From Leptolyngbyaceae cyanobacterium JSC-12 (GTDB lineage: Bacteria; Cyanobacteriota; Cyanobacteriia; Leptolyngbyales; Leptolyngbyaceae): a stretch of DNA of 64,000 nucleotides. The stretch lies in assembly GCA_000309945.1 (NCBI GenBank), contig CM001633.1:456723-520722 (forward strand). Reading direction: 5' to 3'. The notes beneath the pieces were generated by a model. The model did no database searches and was not told the DNA's origin. It was given only the letters and a program-made list of their open reading frames with translations. Each line of letters begins with the position of its first letter. Within the stretch, counting starts at the first letter, position 1. Shown here piece by piece: positions 1-9,662 of this stretch. The position numbers and the translations under genes are program-made.

Positions 1-1036
<1,036 letters not shown>

Positions 1037-1169
1037 ACTTCCTTATTCATTGGCTTAACCAGCTTCTTCCTCTATGCAGCTTTCATCCGGTGCTGCTAGT
1101 TCCCAGTTCCCTTTATCCACAACTTACACCCACATTCTTGGTCGCAATTGTTTAGTTCTCATATCTATC

Positions 1170-1288
1170 TCCTGGTGTCTATGGCGATGTGGCTCCACCC
1201 TGACCCTTCCCGAACTCAGGTGTGAAACGCATCTGCGGCAAAGATAGTTGGACGGCTGCGTCCCGCAAAAATAGCTCGATGCCAGGAC
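1170..1288 (+). rRNA. rrf: 5S ribosomal RNA
   Basis: The 119-nt segment has the cyanobacterial 5S pattern: 5' strand tcctggtgtctatggcg, the conserved cccgaactcag loop, and a 3' strand ending in tgccagga that pairs with the 5' end. It lies about 130 nt after the 23S end and directly before a strong hairpin, as expected for the last rRNA of the operon. Confidence 0.95.
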
Positions 1289-1299
1289 CGTCTTGGATA

Positions 1300-1329
1300 A
1301 AGGCTCCCTTCTCTGATGAAGGGAGCCTT
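1300..1329 (+). terminator. rRNA operon terminator hairpin
   Basis: A perfect 12-bp inverted repeat (AAGGCTCCCTTC, loop tctgat, GAAGGGAGCCTT) lies 11 nt after the 5S gene. It lacks a long T tract, ending ...CCTTCG, but stem strength and position suit an rRNA operon terminator. Confidence 0.82.
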
Positions 1330-1751
1330 CGCATTGAAATCTACGAAAAGAGTTCGATCGCGTTATTGTGAGGAGATGCAATCGGAAAAGGATTTGTTTT
1401 GTTATGACTCGCGCAATCATGGAAACAGATAAAGGCACCATCCACTTAGAACTCTTTGATCAGGATGCGCCGAATACAGTTAAAAATTTTATTGACCTTT
1501 CTAAGAGCGGTTTTTATGATGGGCTTGCCTTTCACCGGGTGATTCCGAATTTTATGATTCAAGGGGGTTGCCCCAATACACGCCCGGGAGCAACAGGCAG
1601 ACCTGGCACTGGCGGTCCTGGTTATCAAATTAAATGTGAGATCAATCCAAATAAGCATTTAGCTGGAACGCTCTCAATGGCGCACGCTGGGCGCAATACT
1701 GGAGGAAGCCAGTTTTTCATCTGCCATTCTCCCCAACCGCACCTGGATGGC

Positions 1752-1760
1752 GTGCATACA
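1752..1760. repeat. Target-site direct repeat, left copy (IS copy 1)
   Basis: The 9-mer gtgcataca occurs at 1752-1760 and again at 3214-3222 on the other side of the IS. The outer CAC/GTG bases of the element overlap this repeat, so the duplication length is ambiguous (6 to 9 bp depending on where the IS end is drawn). Confidence 0.75.
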
Positions 1761-3214
1761 CGACTTGGCAAGTTACCCAGAAAGGAAAAAGATAAGCAGA
1801 AAATGTAGGAGACGTTAGCCGTAGCCGTATCATGCTGCCCTTTGTCGCTGTGCCATCGACGATTGCTCAAGAGTTTGGGAAATATCGAGACCTGTTCTGC
1901 CGAGGCGCAGGCTTTGAGCAGGTGAGTCGCTATGTGACCGGATTGCTGTTGAGTGAGAACAAAACCTTGCAAGGGATTGCCGGACAATGGGTAGCAGGTG
2001 GGGAGGTCGGCGGACGAAGAGCGATGCACGCAGCGGTGTTTGAGGCGGGCTGGAGGAGTTCAGAGTTAATGTCCCATCATCGTGCTGTGATAGCCAAAGA
2101 GCATCAGGGGCGAGGGCGAGAAGTCATCAGTCTGGATTGGACGCTCAGCCATCACGATTGGGGCAAGCAGATCTTTGGGGTGAAGCGATCCTATGATTAT
2201 GTGGAACATCGGATGAGTTGCTTTCAAACGGTGGTGACGGCGACGATTGCGAACCGCCACCTAATTGATGGGATTGACGTGGTGGTGCAGTTTCCAGATT
2301 TTTCAGTGGCAGAACGGGAGTATCTGAAGGTGACGGCAAAATCCCACTATGACGATTTAGACCAAGTGCGAGAACGACTGATTGAGATGTTGCATTATCA
2401 CAAGAATCGATTGGAGTATCGCAAACGCACCGAGATTGCCGTCGAGATTGTGCGCCAAGTGGAAGCGGAAGGACAATTTCCCACCGCCGATTATGCGTTT
2501 GACAATGGGGTGTTGACCGTTGAGTTAACCACCATGATTGAGTCCGCAGGAAAACACTGGGTGAGTGAAGTTGAAAGTTCTCGCAACATCTTGTGGAATG
2601 ACCAATGGCAACGGGTAGATGCGATTGGTTTAGAACTCAGAATCCATCACCCAGAGAGCTTTCGCCCGATTCAAGTCACTTGCCGCAACGGCGAAACGAA
2701 ACCGATTTGGGCATTTACCAAAGTCGTGCGCCTCAAGAAGTTTGGACGCAAGCGATTGGTCATCGTCCACGAGCAAGCAGATTTACAAGACCCACCTCGC
2801 TTCCTGCTCACCGATGCGTTGCATTGGGAAAGTGGGCGAGTCATGCAGACTTGGAGTTATCGATGGTCCTGCGAGGTCTTTCATGAGGTGAGCAAACAGC
2901 ACACCGGGCTAGAGTCGGCTCAGGTGCGGAACGAGGAAGCGGTCAACCGTCACTTCCGTCTTAGTTGCGTGGCGCAGTCGATTCTGCAACGGACTGCCTG
3001 TTCTGGCGCACAATCTGAACGATTTGAGTTTGCTCAAGGCAAGCAAACGGTGGGACAGAAGCTCTATACCCTCACTCGTCAAGCCTTTGATGATTTGCTG
3101 CAATTCATTGTGACGCGATGTTCTCACGGACATACAAATGAACAGATTTTACAAGCTCTCCTCCCCAGTTGATTGGCGATCGTTTTTTCTACTTCGGTAA
3201 CTTGCCAAGTTGTG
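1759..3214 (+). mobile_element. Insertion sequence, copy 1 (1,456 bp, IS4/IS701-like)
   Basis: The ends form 19-bp inverted repeats with one mismatch: CACGACTTGGCAAGTTACC on the left (1759-1777) and the complement of CACAACTTGGCAAGTTACC on the right (3196-3214). One transposase gene fills the element. The same 1,456-bp sequence, with the same ends, recurs at 60890-62345. I found only two differences between copies: C/T at 2518/61649 (silent) and A/G at 2597/61728 (Asn/Asp). The element sits in the cyclophilin gene. Confidence 0.93.
1832..3172 (+). CDS. DDE transposase (IS4/IS701-like), copy 1
   Basis: The 446-residue transposase fills the insertion sequence. Candidate catalytic acids are the Asp in VISLDWTLSHH (about residue 100), the Asp in ADYAFDNG (about 225) and the Glu in RWSCEVFHEVSK (about 350). 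The last segment has the R-x3-E-x6-K spacing of the IS4-type YREK signature, with Tyr next to the Arg rather than three residues before it. Family placement is therefore given broadly. The gene is intact, so this copy may be active. It has Asn in ILWNDQW where the second copy has Asp. Confidence 0.92.
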   Translation: MLPFVAVPSTIAQEFGKYRDLFCRGAGFEQVSRYVTGLLLSENKTLQGIAGQWVAGGEVGGRRAMHAAVFEAGWRSSELMSHHRAVIAKEHQGRGREVISLDWTLSHHDWGKQIFGVKRSYDYVEHRMSCFQTVVTATIANRHLIDGIDVVVQFPDFSVAEREYLKVTAKSHYDDLDQVRERLIEMLHYHKNRLEYRKRTEIAVEIVRQVEAEGQFPTADYAFDNGVLTVELTTMIESAGKHWVSEVESSRNILWNDQWQRVDAIGLELRIHHPESFRPIQVTCRNGETKPIWAFTKVVRLKKFGRKRLVIVHEQADLQDPPRFLLTDALHWESGRVMQTWSYRWSCEVFHEVSKQHTGLESAQVRNEEAVNRHFRLSCVAQSILQRTACSGAQSERFEFAQGKQTVGQKLYTLTRQAFDDLLQFIVTRCSHGHTNEQILQALLPS

Positions 3215-3311
3215 TGCATACAGTGTTTGGCAAGACAGATGACATGAGCATCGTGAATGCGATTCAGCAGGACGATCGCATCCTGTCCGTCAAGATTGAA
3301 GAGTAGTTAAC

Positions 3312-4019
3312 TTAGGACACGCGACCGTAGTGGGCAATGGTAAAACGAGCAGGATTTTCCTGGTTCGTTAGCCATGCCCATAGTTGATCACCGTAGCAGA
3401 AATGCCACCATTCATTTTCGTGACGCTTAAACCCTACCCGACTCATCACTTGATTTAGCAAGGTTCGGTGCTGATGGAACGTTTGCTCAGTTGAGTGAGG
3501 GCTGTTTGCAAAATAGTTGGGGTAAGAGCGCGGCGAAATTTCATCGATCGCAGACCCCATATTCACAACTTGCCCTGCTGCATCAACCAGAGTTACGTCG
3601 ATCGCGCCGCCTGTACTGTGTGGAGGTGGGCACATCGGATTAGAATCAGGCAATGCCCAAAATTTGTAGACTAACTCATACAAATCTTGTCGCTGGGTAT
3701 CGGTCAACTGTTCTGGTATTAATCCTTGCTGGTTTGCCAGATCTGCAAAGGTGTAATCTACCATGAACTGTTGCACCGCTAACGGGCGAAAGGCATCAAA
3801 GATCTGAATTTTCCAATTAGGATGATGGGTCTGTAACAGATTTTGAGCAAAGATAAGGCGATCGCAGACATTCTGCCGTACATAAAATGGTGATTTACCT
3901 TCATAAGGTGCACCTAAAACTTCATAGGGATGCGGCTGAACAAAGGCAAAAATATCTCCTGGTAGAGCAACTAAAGGTTCTCCACACTCTTTAATCGGCA
4001 CAGAACAATAGGGTTTCAT
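3312..4019 (-). CDS. D-Ala-D-Ala dipeptidase, VanX/DdpX-like (peptidase M15)
   Basis: Predicted zinc dipeptidase of about 235 residues. The zinc ligands and catalytic acid of the M15D family are visible as HSTGGAIDVTL (His, Asp) and NEWWHF (Glu, His). The family cleaves D-alanyl-D-alanine, used in cell-wall recycling or, in VanX, glycopeptide resistance. With no vanA/vanH genes nearby, peptidoglycan turnover is the likelier role. The ATG at 4019 overlaps the yidD stop by one base (TGATG), so the two genes are probably translationally coupled; a GTG one codon earlier is possible. No signal peptide is evident. Its stop lies 6 bp from the end of the broken cyclophilin gene, tail to tail. Confidence 0.85.
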   Translation of the reverse strand: MKPYCSVPIKECGEPLVALPGDIFAFVQPHPYEVLGAPYEGKSPFYVRQNVCDRLIFAQNLLQTHHPNWKIQIFDAFRPLAVQQFMVDYTFADLANQQGLIPEQLTDTQRQDLYELVYKFWALPDSNPMCPPPHSTGGAIDVTLVDAAGQVVNMGSAIDEISPRSYPNYFANSPHSTEQTFHQHRTLLNQVMSRVGFKRHENEWWHFCYGDQLWAWLTNQENPARFTIAHYGRVS

Positions 4020-4255
4020 CACGCTTTATTCTTTTTCGGAAGCACAGATGGCACTGGATCATATCCACCAGGATGAAACGGGTGACAGCGGCAAATGCGC
4101 AATGTTGCAAGCCAACTCCCTTTGAGAATGCCGTGATTTGCGATCGCGTCAATTGCGTACTGAGAGCAAGTCGGCTGAAATCGGCACCGAGGCGGAGTAA
4201 TTGACGAGATAAAAAGCTGATAGCTGCGAATTAGCCCAATCAAAATAATCTTCAT
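4019..4255 (-). CDS. yidD: Membrane protein insertion efficiency factor YidD
   Basis: A 78-residue protein with the full YidD signature: an N-terminal amphipathic/hydrophobic helix, then [17 protein letters not shown] and [14 protein letters not shown]. The family assists YidC in membrane protein insertion at the inner membrane. In many bacteria it sits in the rnpA-yidC cluster; here it is paired with a VanX-like dipeptidase instead. The start is the only suitable ATG and the length is standard. Confidence 0.95.
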   Translation of the reverse strand: MKIILIGLIRSYQLFISSITPPRCRFQPTCSQYAIDAIANHGILKGSWLATLRICRCHPFHPGGYDPVPSVLPKKNKA

Positions 4256-4422
4256 GCCTTCATTTTACGAAAGTATCAATCACCTGATTCAGCTATCCGG
4301 AACCATAAGAATGGTAAGAGCTATTGGTTTTATTCAAAAACTCAGCAAAATCCTTTCTACTAGCTCTGTCTAACGGGTATACTAGAATGTCTGACTAGAT
4401 TTTTGAACTTAGAGGAAGGTCA

Positions 4423-5031
4423 ATGTCGCGTTATCGAGGTCCACGCCTCCGAATTGTACGTCGCCTGGGAGATCTCCCTGGCTTAACCCGTAAGCAGGCT
4501 CGTCGAGCCTATCCACCGGGTCAACATGGTCAAGCCCGTAAAAAACGTTCTGAGTACGCAGTCCGGCTTGAGGAAAAACAAAAGCTACGGTTCAACTATG
4601 GTTTAACCGAACGTCAACTTCTTCGCTATGTGCGGAAAGCCCGTCGTGCTGCTGGTTCTACAGGTCAGGTTCTCCTGCAACTGTTGGAAATGCGGTTAGA
4701 CAATACCGTTTTTCGGTTAGGAATGGCTCCTACGATTCCCGCAGCCCGTCAACTTGTGAATCATGGTCATGTGACTGTTAATGGTCGCGTGGTTGATATT
4801 CCAAGCTATAACTGCCGTCCCGGAGATGTGATCGGCGTTCGAGAGCACGATCGCTCCCGCAAGCTGGTAGAAACCAATCTCCAATATCCGGGCTTGGCAA
4901 ATCTTCCTAGCCATTTGGAGTTTGACAAAACTAAGCTAACTGGCAAGGTGAACGGCATAGTTGATCGAGAGTGGGTTGCACTCCAAATCAACGAACTACT
5001 AGTGGTTGAGTATTACTCTCGTCAGGCGTAA
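4423..5031 (+). CDS. rpsD: 30S ribosomal protein S4
   Basis: Full-length 202-residue S4. The N terminus [20 protein letters not shown] is cyanobacteria-like, and the S4 RNA-binding domain ([31 protein letters not shown]) lies at about residues 90-150. S4 nucleates 16S rRNA folding in the small subunit. A purine-rich RBS (agaggaagg) precedes the ATG, and a TATACT at 4378-4383 is a plausible -10. The gene is transcribed alone and followed by a terminator-like hairpin before smpB. Confidence 0.98.
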   Translation: MSRYRGPRLRIVRRLGDLPGLTRKQARRAYPPGQHGQARKKRSEYAVRLEEKQKLRFNYGLTERQLLRYVRKARRAAGSTGQVLLQLLEMRLDNTVFRLGMAPTIPAARQLVNHGHVTVNGRVVDIPSYNCRPGDVIGVREHDRSRKLVETNLQYPGLANLPSHLEFDKTKLTGKVNGIVDREWVALQINELLVVEYYSRQA

Positions 5032-5082
5032 TTATTCAGAGGTTTTCATTACTTTTTTTCCGCGGCATTTCATCATTCTTCT

Positions 5083-5113
5083 AACCTCCTGGTCCGTCAG
5101 CCTGGAGGTTTTT
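5083..5113 (+). terminator. Intrinsic terminator after rpsD
   Basis: The arms AACCTCC (5083-5089) and GGAGGTT (5104-5110) pair, with a further TGG/CCT-type extension containing one mismatch, and run into TTTTT. Its position between rpsD and smpB suggests separate transcription units or partial read-through. Confidence 0.75.
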
Positions 5114-5135
5114 AATTTAAAGCTAAAGTTAAACT

Positions 5136-5603
5136 ATGAGCGAAACCAACAACGGATACAAAATCGTTAGCGATAATCGTCAGGCTCGTTTTCAGTACGA
5201 AATTCTGGAAACCTACGAGGCTGGGATTCAGCTATTTGGTACCGAGGTTAAGTCGATTCGTGCCGGAAAGGTGAACTTGAAAGATGGGTTTGCCTTAATT
5301 CGGAATGGGGAAGCGCTGTTGTTAAATGTTCATATCTCACCACATCATACGACCAGTCAGGTATTCAACCACGATCCTCGGCGCACTCGTAAGTTACTAT
5401 TGCATCGGGATGAAATCCGGCGATTAACTGGGAAAATTGAGCAACAGGGGTTAACGCTGGTGCCCCTGAAGATGTATCTTAAACGAGGGTGGGTAAAAGT
5501 AGACATTGCCCTGGCGCGAGGCAAGAAATTGCATGATAAACGAGAAGATGTTCGCAAGCGCCAGGATCAACGGGAAATGCAACGGGCGTTGAAGAACCGC
5601 TAA
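5136..5603 (+). CDS. smpB: SsrA-binding protein SmpB
   Basis: A 155-residue protein with SmpB motifs: YEILETYEAGIQLFGTEVKSIR near the N terminus, the YLKRGWVKVDIALARGKKLHDKR block, and a basic C-terminal tail (DVRKRQDQREMQRALK). SmpB binds tmRNA and delivers it to stalled ribosomes for trans-translation. It lies about 100 bp after rpsD with a hairpin between them. The length is normal and no tmRNA gene is visible in the window. Confidence 0.97.
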   Translation: MSETNNGYKIVSDNRQARFQYEILETYEAGIQLFGTEVKSIRAGKVNLKDGFALIRNGEALLLNVHISPHHTTSQVFNHDPRRTRKLLLHRDEIRRLTGKIEQQGLTLVPLKMYLKRGWVKVDIALARGKKLHDKREDVRKRQDQREMQRALKNR

Positions 5604-5613
5604 GGTAAATTGC

Positions 5614-6870
5614 TTAAGCAGGTTGGGTAACAGGCTCCTGCGACAGTCTTGTGTGATTTAGCAGCGTTAACTCTCGGGCCAGGACTTCTGCACTTCGTTG
5701 GTGATAGAACTTGGTAATCACTTTTTTACGAGAAGCCTGGCTAAGATTGAGAGCCAGTTCTTGATCTTGCATGATTTTTGCGATCGCGTCTGCAAGCCTA
5801 TCCGCATGCCGAGAGGGAACCAAAATACCATCCACACCATTGTCAATTAATTCTGACATTCCACCTACATCCGTCATTACAACGGGAACCTCCATTGCCA
5901 TTGCTTCCATCACAGCAACAGAAATACCTTCTTCTAAGCTGCCTAAGGCAAAGATATGAGCTTCTTCATAGCCTTGTCGGTTGCGATCTTCAGAGACCGA
6001 TCCCAGTAATTCAACACAATCAGATAACTCTTTTTGTTGGATCAGCTTCTCAATTTCCTGCCGATAACCAGAACCACCTTCTTCGTCTTCCCCAGCAATT
6101 TGAAGAAAAACATTAAATCCTCGCTGACGTAATAGCGCGATCGCTTCCAACAGGTAGGCATACCCCTTAGCAACATTTAATCGACCACACGCATAAATGC
6201 GACAGGCTCCAGTTCCGTTCCAGGGAGTGTAAGGAGTTTGCCGTTTATTTGTTTCAACATCAGCACCCATCGGTGCAATTTGGACACTGGCAGGTAAATA
6301 GCCATCCAACTGTTGAGTAACCACCTTTAATAACTGCTCCGACATAACCAAAGCAAACGCGGCTGACTTCCACTTTTGTTGTTGATTAGGACCAAAATCT
6401 TGCAACGGGCCTAGCAATGTCAAACTATAAGTACACTTACTTAAAATAGCGGCGAACATTGCCAAATGAGCTGAATCACTGCAATACAGAGAGTGTATAT
6501 GGCTCCATTGTTGAGTTCGCGCTAGCCATGCTAACTTGCCACCAACGACCATTAATGCAAACAGGCGTAGCTTTTGCGGAAGTGTCATGCCTTCAGCATT
6601 GACTACAATACCCAGACACTTTAGCCAAGCGGACGGTTCTGCCAGAAAAATTTCTCTAAGTGAACGTGCTAAATCGTTGCGACTAAATGGAATGAGATAC
6701 TCTGTTTGGGATTGGGCTTCTTGCACCCAAGGATGAGGCGTAATTTTTGGAGGTCTTCGGGTTGCTGCGATAGTAGCTTCAACACCCAACGATTTTAGAG
6801 TTTGATACTCTCGCCATGCCCAAGTATGGCTCTGTGCTGGAAATTCAGCCAGCAGATATCCGATGCGCAT
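5614..6870 (-). CDS. Glycosyltransferase, GT4-like
   Basis: A 418-residue protein of GT-B fold. The C-terminal nucleotide-sugar domain is clear: IYACGRLNVAKGYAYLLEAIALL, then LGSVSEDR and the E-x7-E type element (GSLEEGISVAVMEAMAMEVPVVMTDVGG). The N terminus (MRIGYLLAEFPAQSHTWAWREY) resembles exopolysaccharide glycosyltransferases. It probably transfers a sugar in exopolysaccharide or glycoconjugate synthesis; donor and acceptor cannot be read from sequence. It converges on smpB with an 11-bp gap and forms no obvious operon. Confidence 0.85.
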   Translation of the reverse strand: MRIGYLLAEFPAQSHTWAWREYQTLKSLGVEATIAATRRPPKITPHPWVQEAQSQTEYLIPFSRNDLARSLREIFLAEPSAWLKCLGIVVNAEGMTLPQKLRLFALMVVGGKLAWLARTQQWSHIHSLYCSDSAHLAMFAAILSKCTYSLTLLGPLQDFGPNQQQKWKSAAFALVMSEQLLKVVTQQLDGYLPASVQIAPMGADVETNKRQTPYTPWNGTGACRIYACGRLNVAKGYAYLLEAIALLRQRGFNVFLQIAGEDEEGGSGYRQEIEKLIQQKELSDCVELLGSVSEDRNRQGYEEAHIFALGSLEEGISVAVMEAMAMEVPVVMTDVGGMSELIDNGVDGILVPSRHADRLADAIAKIMQDQELALNLSQASRKKVITKFYHQRSAEVLARELTLLNHTRLSQEPVTQPA

Positions 6871-6997
6871 ATTGATTGATAGATAAATCTCGAACTAATT
6901 CAATCAAGTTAGCAGATGCTTTTTTTAACTTAACAAGGACTTTTTTGATAAGGACTTCATATTTTTATCCGAATGGGAATTCAGTTCTTTAAGATAC

Positions 6998-7030
6998 AAA
7001 GAAGTTCAGTTAAGCTGAACGACTTCTTTT
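6998..7030 (+). other. Hairpin with T tract upstream of the LpxB-like gene
   Basis: The stem AAAGAA-GTTCAG pairs with CTGAAC-TTCTTT, with a 3-nt bulge and a TTAAG loop, and runs into TTTT on the plus strand. It lies about 67 nt before the GTG start of the gene at 7097, between two divergent genes, so it would act as an attenuator or leader structure rather than an end-of-gene terminator. Function is unproven. Confidence 0.4.
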
Positions 7031-7096
7031 CTATTTCCCTGGAAGTTCTCAGCCAAGTTAGATGCAATTTGTTGCAATTTGTAAGGACAAAGGTGC

Positions 7097-8446
7097 GTGG
7101 GTAAGCCAATTGATATTTTGATATTGTCAAACGGACCAGGAGAGTTAGCAACCTGGGTAAAGCCTGTTGTGGCTGAATTGCGACACCAACTTGGCAACGA
7201 TCGCGCCTCTGTCAGGATTTCAATTGTGTTAGCCCCCTGTGCCAATGCCAGCGGTCAGGAACTAGCGATCGCTCGCCGCTACCCAGAAATCGATCGGATT
7301 CAAGGAGCCGAACATTTTCTGTCCTTTCTGTTGTGGGGGAAGACTCAGGAGAACTGGGATTGGCGCGATCGCGGTATCGTTCTTTTTCTGGGCGGCGATC
7401 AGTTTTTCCCAATTGTGATTGGCAAACGGCTGGGCTATCGTACCGTCATCTATGCTGAGTGGGAAGCCCGCTGGCATCGCTGGATTAACCGATTTGGGGT
7501 GATGAAATCAGAAATTCTGGAGCGAGTTAACCCCAAATACACCGATAAGTTCACCGTAGTTGGGGATTTAATGGCAGAAGCAAGGGGGAAAGGGAGTCAA
7601 GGAGTTTGGGAAAAAGAGGGAGGGGAAGAAGGGTTTGGGGTTTGGGGGCTAGGGTGCGAGGTCTCCCAAATTCCCGATTCCCTATCCCCAATTCCTCATC
7701 CCCGATTTCTGATTGGTCTGCTTCCTGGGTCTAAACCAATGAAATTGACATTAGGGATACCGTTGACGCTGGCGATCGCAGAACGAATTCACCAACAACA
7801 ACCCAATGTGCAATTTGTCATCCCAGTTGCGCCAACGTTGAGCCTGGAAGCTCTAGCAGCCTATGCCAATCCTAAAAACAATCCTGTAATTCATCAATTT
7901 GGCTGGGCAACAGCAGAATTGGTGATGCCAACAAACGATCAATCATTGCCCTGCTTGCAAACACCTACTGGAGTCCAGATTTCTCTTTGGACTGAGTTTC
8001 CTGCCTACAATATACTAACTCAGTGCAATCTTTGTATCACGACAGTTGGAGCTAACACGGCTGAGCTAGGAGCGCTGGCTGTTCCTATGATTGTGCTATT
8101 GCCAACTCAACAGCTAGATATCATGCGAGCGTGGGATGGGATTCCAGGGTTGTTGGTGAACACACCAGGTATCGGTTCCAGTTTTGCAAAGTTGATTAAT
8201 TGGATAGCATTACGGCGAGTCAAATTCCTGGCATGGCCCAACATCTGGGCACAGCGTGAAATTGTACCTGAAATAGTTGGGAAATTAGAGCCAGACGCGA
8301 TCGCTGCCAAAATTTTACATTATCTAGATAATCCAACACTTCTTCAGGAAATGCACCGCAACTTGCAAAGTGTACGGGGTACACCTGGCGCAGCAGAAAA
8401 GCTGGTGAAATTAGTTCGTGAAGAATTAGAAATCGATCAAAGTTGA
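7097..8446 (+). CDS. LpxB-like glycosyltransferase-related protein
   Basis: A 449-residue protein resembling lipid-A-disaccharide synthase (GT19): N-terminal LILSNGPGELATWVKPVV, central LLPGSKPMKLTLGIPLTLAIAERI, and C-terminal TQCNLCITTVGANTAELGALAVPMIVLLP. Classical LpxB joins two UDP-diacylglucosamine-derived units, but a lipid A pathway is not evident here and the true substrate is unknown. The start is a GTG followed by GKPIDILIL; no ATG fits better. Residues about 161-203 are a low-complexity Gly/Glu/Trp then Pro/Ser stretch with the base make-up of a dispersed repeat, inserted without breaking the frame. A second LpxB-like gene is at 32592. Confidence 0.75.
   Translation: MGKPIDILILSNGPGELATWVKPVVAELRHQLGNDRASVRISIVLAPCANASGQELAIARRYPEIDRIQGAEHFLSFLLWGKTQENWDWRDRGIVLFLGGDQFFPIVIGKRLGYRTVIYAEWEARWHRWINRFGVMKSEILERVNPKYTDKFTVVGDLMAEARGKGSQGVWEKEGGEEGFGVWGLGCEVSQIPDSLSPIPHPRFLIGLLPGSKPMKLTLGIPLTLAIAERIHQQQPNVQFVIPVAPTLSLEALAAYANPKNNPVIHQFGWATAELVMPTNDQSLPCLQTPTGVQISLWTEFPAYNILTQCNLCITTVGANTAELGALAVPMIVLLPTQQLDIMRAWDGIPGLLVNTPGIGSSFAKLINWIALRRVKFLAWPNIWAQREIVPEIVGKLEPDAIAAKILHYLDNPTLLQEMHRNLQSVRGTPGAAEKLVKLVREELEIDQS
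7580..7705 (+). repeat. Dispersed-type repeat inserted in frame in the LpxB-like gene
   Basis: About 125 bp of purine-rich low-complexity sequence (units such as gggtttggggtttggggg), followed by a pyrimidine-rich part with ccccaattcctcatccccgattt, interrupts an otherwise ordinary coding region between TVVGDLMAEA and FLIGLLPGSKP. The two halves are roughly complementary (tttggggg versus cccaattccc), so it could form a weak fold-back. The reading frame stays open throughout. Confidence 0.65.
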
Positions 8447-8830
8447 CTATGAGGATGCCCCATCTCGCCGTCCCAGTTCGTAAATGCCGCAGCCAATACA
8501 CGCGACAATTCCCATACTGATTGCCCAACTAGAACCCAGCGCAGATTCGACACCGATATTACACAAAACACCCACCGCGAGAAAAGGGAAAATGCTCAGA
8601 AATGAAGCGTAGAAAGCATTTTGAGATTCCCGTACTTTACGAGTTTGGTCAAACTCCTCCTGAGAAAAGTAAAGAGTGCGTTCAGCAAAGTTAAACCAGC
8701 GAATTAATTGGTGCGTCACCCAATCACTTGCAGGGGAGAAGCCTACATACAAGGCTAACGCCCATAAACTGGTTCCCGCGATCACAGCAGGAGGTAGAGG
8801 AAAGGTAAAAGGAAGAGATTCAAGCAACAT
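8447..8830 (-). CDS. Unknown membrane protein
   Basis: I do not recognise this gene. The chosen ATG at 8830 gives 127 residues starting MLLESLPFTFPLPP; an open frame extends upstream but its composition looks non-coding. Hydrophobic stretches near residues 12-30 (VIAGTSLWALALYVGF), 75-95 and 98-118 suggest three membrane spans around a charged loop (YFSQEEFDQTRKVRESQ). Its stop lies directly beside the stop of the LpxB-like gene, tail to tail. Confidence 0.6.
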   Translation of the reverse strand: MLLESLPFTFPLPPAVIAGTSLWALALYVGFSPASDWVTHQLIRWFNFAERTLYFSQEEFDQTRKVRESQNAFYASFLSIFPFLAVGVLCNIGVESALGSSWAISMGIVACIGCGIYELGRRDGASS

Positions 8831-9034
8831 AGTAACGGAAAGAAGACGCGGAAGCGGTGCAATTTTAGCATCGTAAACCATCTTAACGAATAGTAAACAG
8901 TTCGCAAAGCAAAAACATAAGCCGTTTACGGAATTCGGCTCAATAGAAATGATGTTCCGAATAGAAAGTGTCGCCACAAGCACTTTTCGGTTCCAGATGT
9001 ACCTGAAATACGTTTACCTGTAAGGAAATTAAAA

Positions 9035-9439
9035 ATGAAAAAGGTTGTTCTCGCCCTGCTGAGTGCAGGATTCGTCGCGTCTTCTAGTTTTGCAACCATT
9101 GCCCTAGCATGTGCAGAAGGTTCATTTTTGCCTCGCCCCAATAGTCGCGGTGATTTTACTCCTCGCAACGCTAATACTTACCAAAGTGAAACCAATGGAA
9201 TGGTGACCTGGCCTACGTGGCGAGTGGTGTCTAGCGATGGAGAACTAAACTGTCGTGCAACACCCAACGGCAGAATTATGAAAGTGTATCTAGCACGCCG
9301 CGATCGCATCCAAGCAGAAACACGCGGTGCCAATGCGATTAGCTTCTCTGGGGGTGCGCCCTGGATGTTAACCCGCGATCGCTGCTATGTTCGGGCAAAT
9401 GCGCGATATATTCAGCCAATTCAGTCAGAGTTACTTTAG
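9035..9439 (+). CDS. Secreted small protein, SH3-like region
   Basis: A 134-residue protein with a clear Sec signal peptide (MKKVVLALLSAGFVASS, cleavage probably after ALA near residue 25). The mature part has WRVVSSDGELNCRATPNGRIMKVYLARRDRI, which resembles the first strand-turn region of bacterial SH3 domains, and two or three Cys residues that could pair. Export to the periplasm is likely; the ligand is unknown. A purine-rich RBS (taaggaaatt) precedes the ATG. Confidence 0.75.
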   Translation: MKKVVLALLSAGFVASSSFATIALACAEGSFLPRPNSRGDFTPRNANTYQSETNGMVTWPTWRVVSSDGELNCRATPNGRIMKVYLARRDRIQAETRGANAISFSGGAPWMLTRDRCYVRANARYIQPIQSELL

Positions 9440-9484
9440 TCGAAGTCAGGATTTAGAAGCTAAGAGAAACGAAGAAGGCAGGAA

Positions 9485-9618
9485 CAATCAAGGAGCCTTT
9501 CTCCCGCCTTTTCCCTGTCCTGCCTTTTCCTCTCACTTCTAACTTCTGACTCCTGTAACTTCTGACTCCTGGCTTCTTACTTCTAATCTGCAATCTAAAA
9601 TCTGCAATTCCAAATCCT
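9485..9618 (-). repeat. Dispersed intergenic repeat cluster
   Basis: Imperfect tandem units of the type acttctgactcctg, then aatctgcaatctaaaatctgc, fill most of the gap between the secreted protein and the TPR gene. The same family in the other orientation occurs at 32110-32185 and inside a coding region at 41612-41697. Confidence 0.7.
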
Positions 9619-9662
9619 TCTTCTGACTTCAATAAAGCTAGACTAAACCTGTCATCCTATTT

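Larger units (their letters stand above)
1404..3306 (+). pseudogene. Cyclophilin-type peptidyl-prolyl isomerase split by an IS
   Basis: The 5' part (1404 to about 1758) encodes a cyclophilin with [13 protein letters not shown], the glycine-rich [10 protein letters not shown] loop and the active-site region [19 protein letters not shown]. An IS interrupts it right after the HLDGVHT motif. The 3' part (about 3215-3306) resumes in the same frame with VFGKTDDMSIVNAIQQ and ends in IEE-stop. Removing the IS and one copy of the short direct repeat restores an uninterrupted enzyme of roughly 150 residues. In the current state the upstream part reads into the IS and stops at 1808, losing the last beta strands. 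These enzymes catalyse proline isomerisation in protein folding. The start at 1404 (MTRAIMET) matches the usual cyanobacterial N terminus. Confidence 0.93.
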
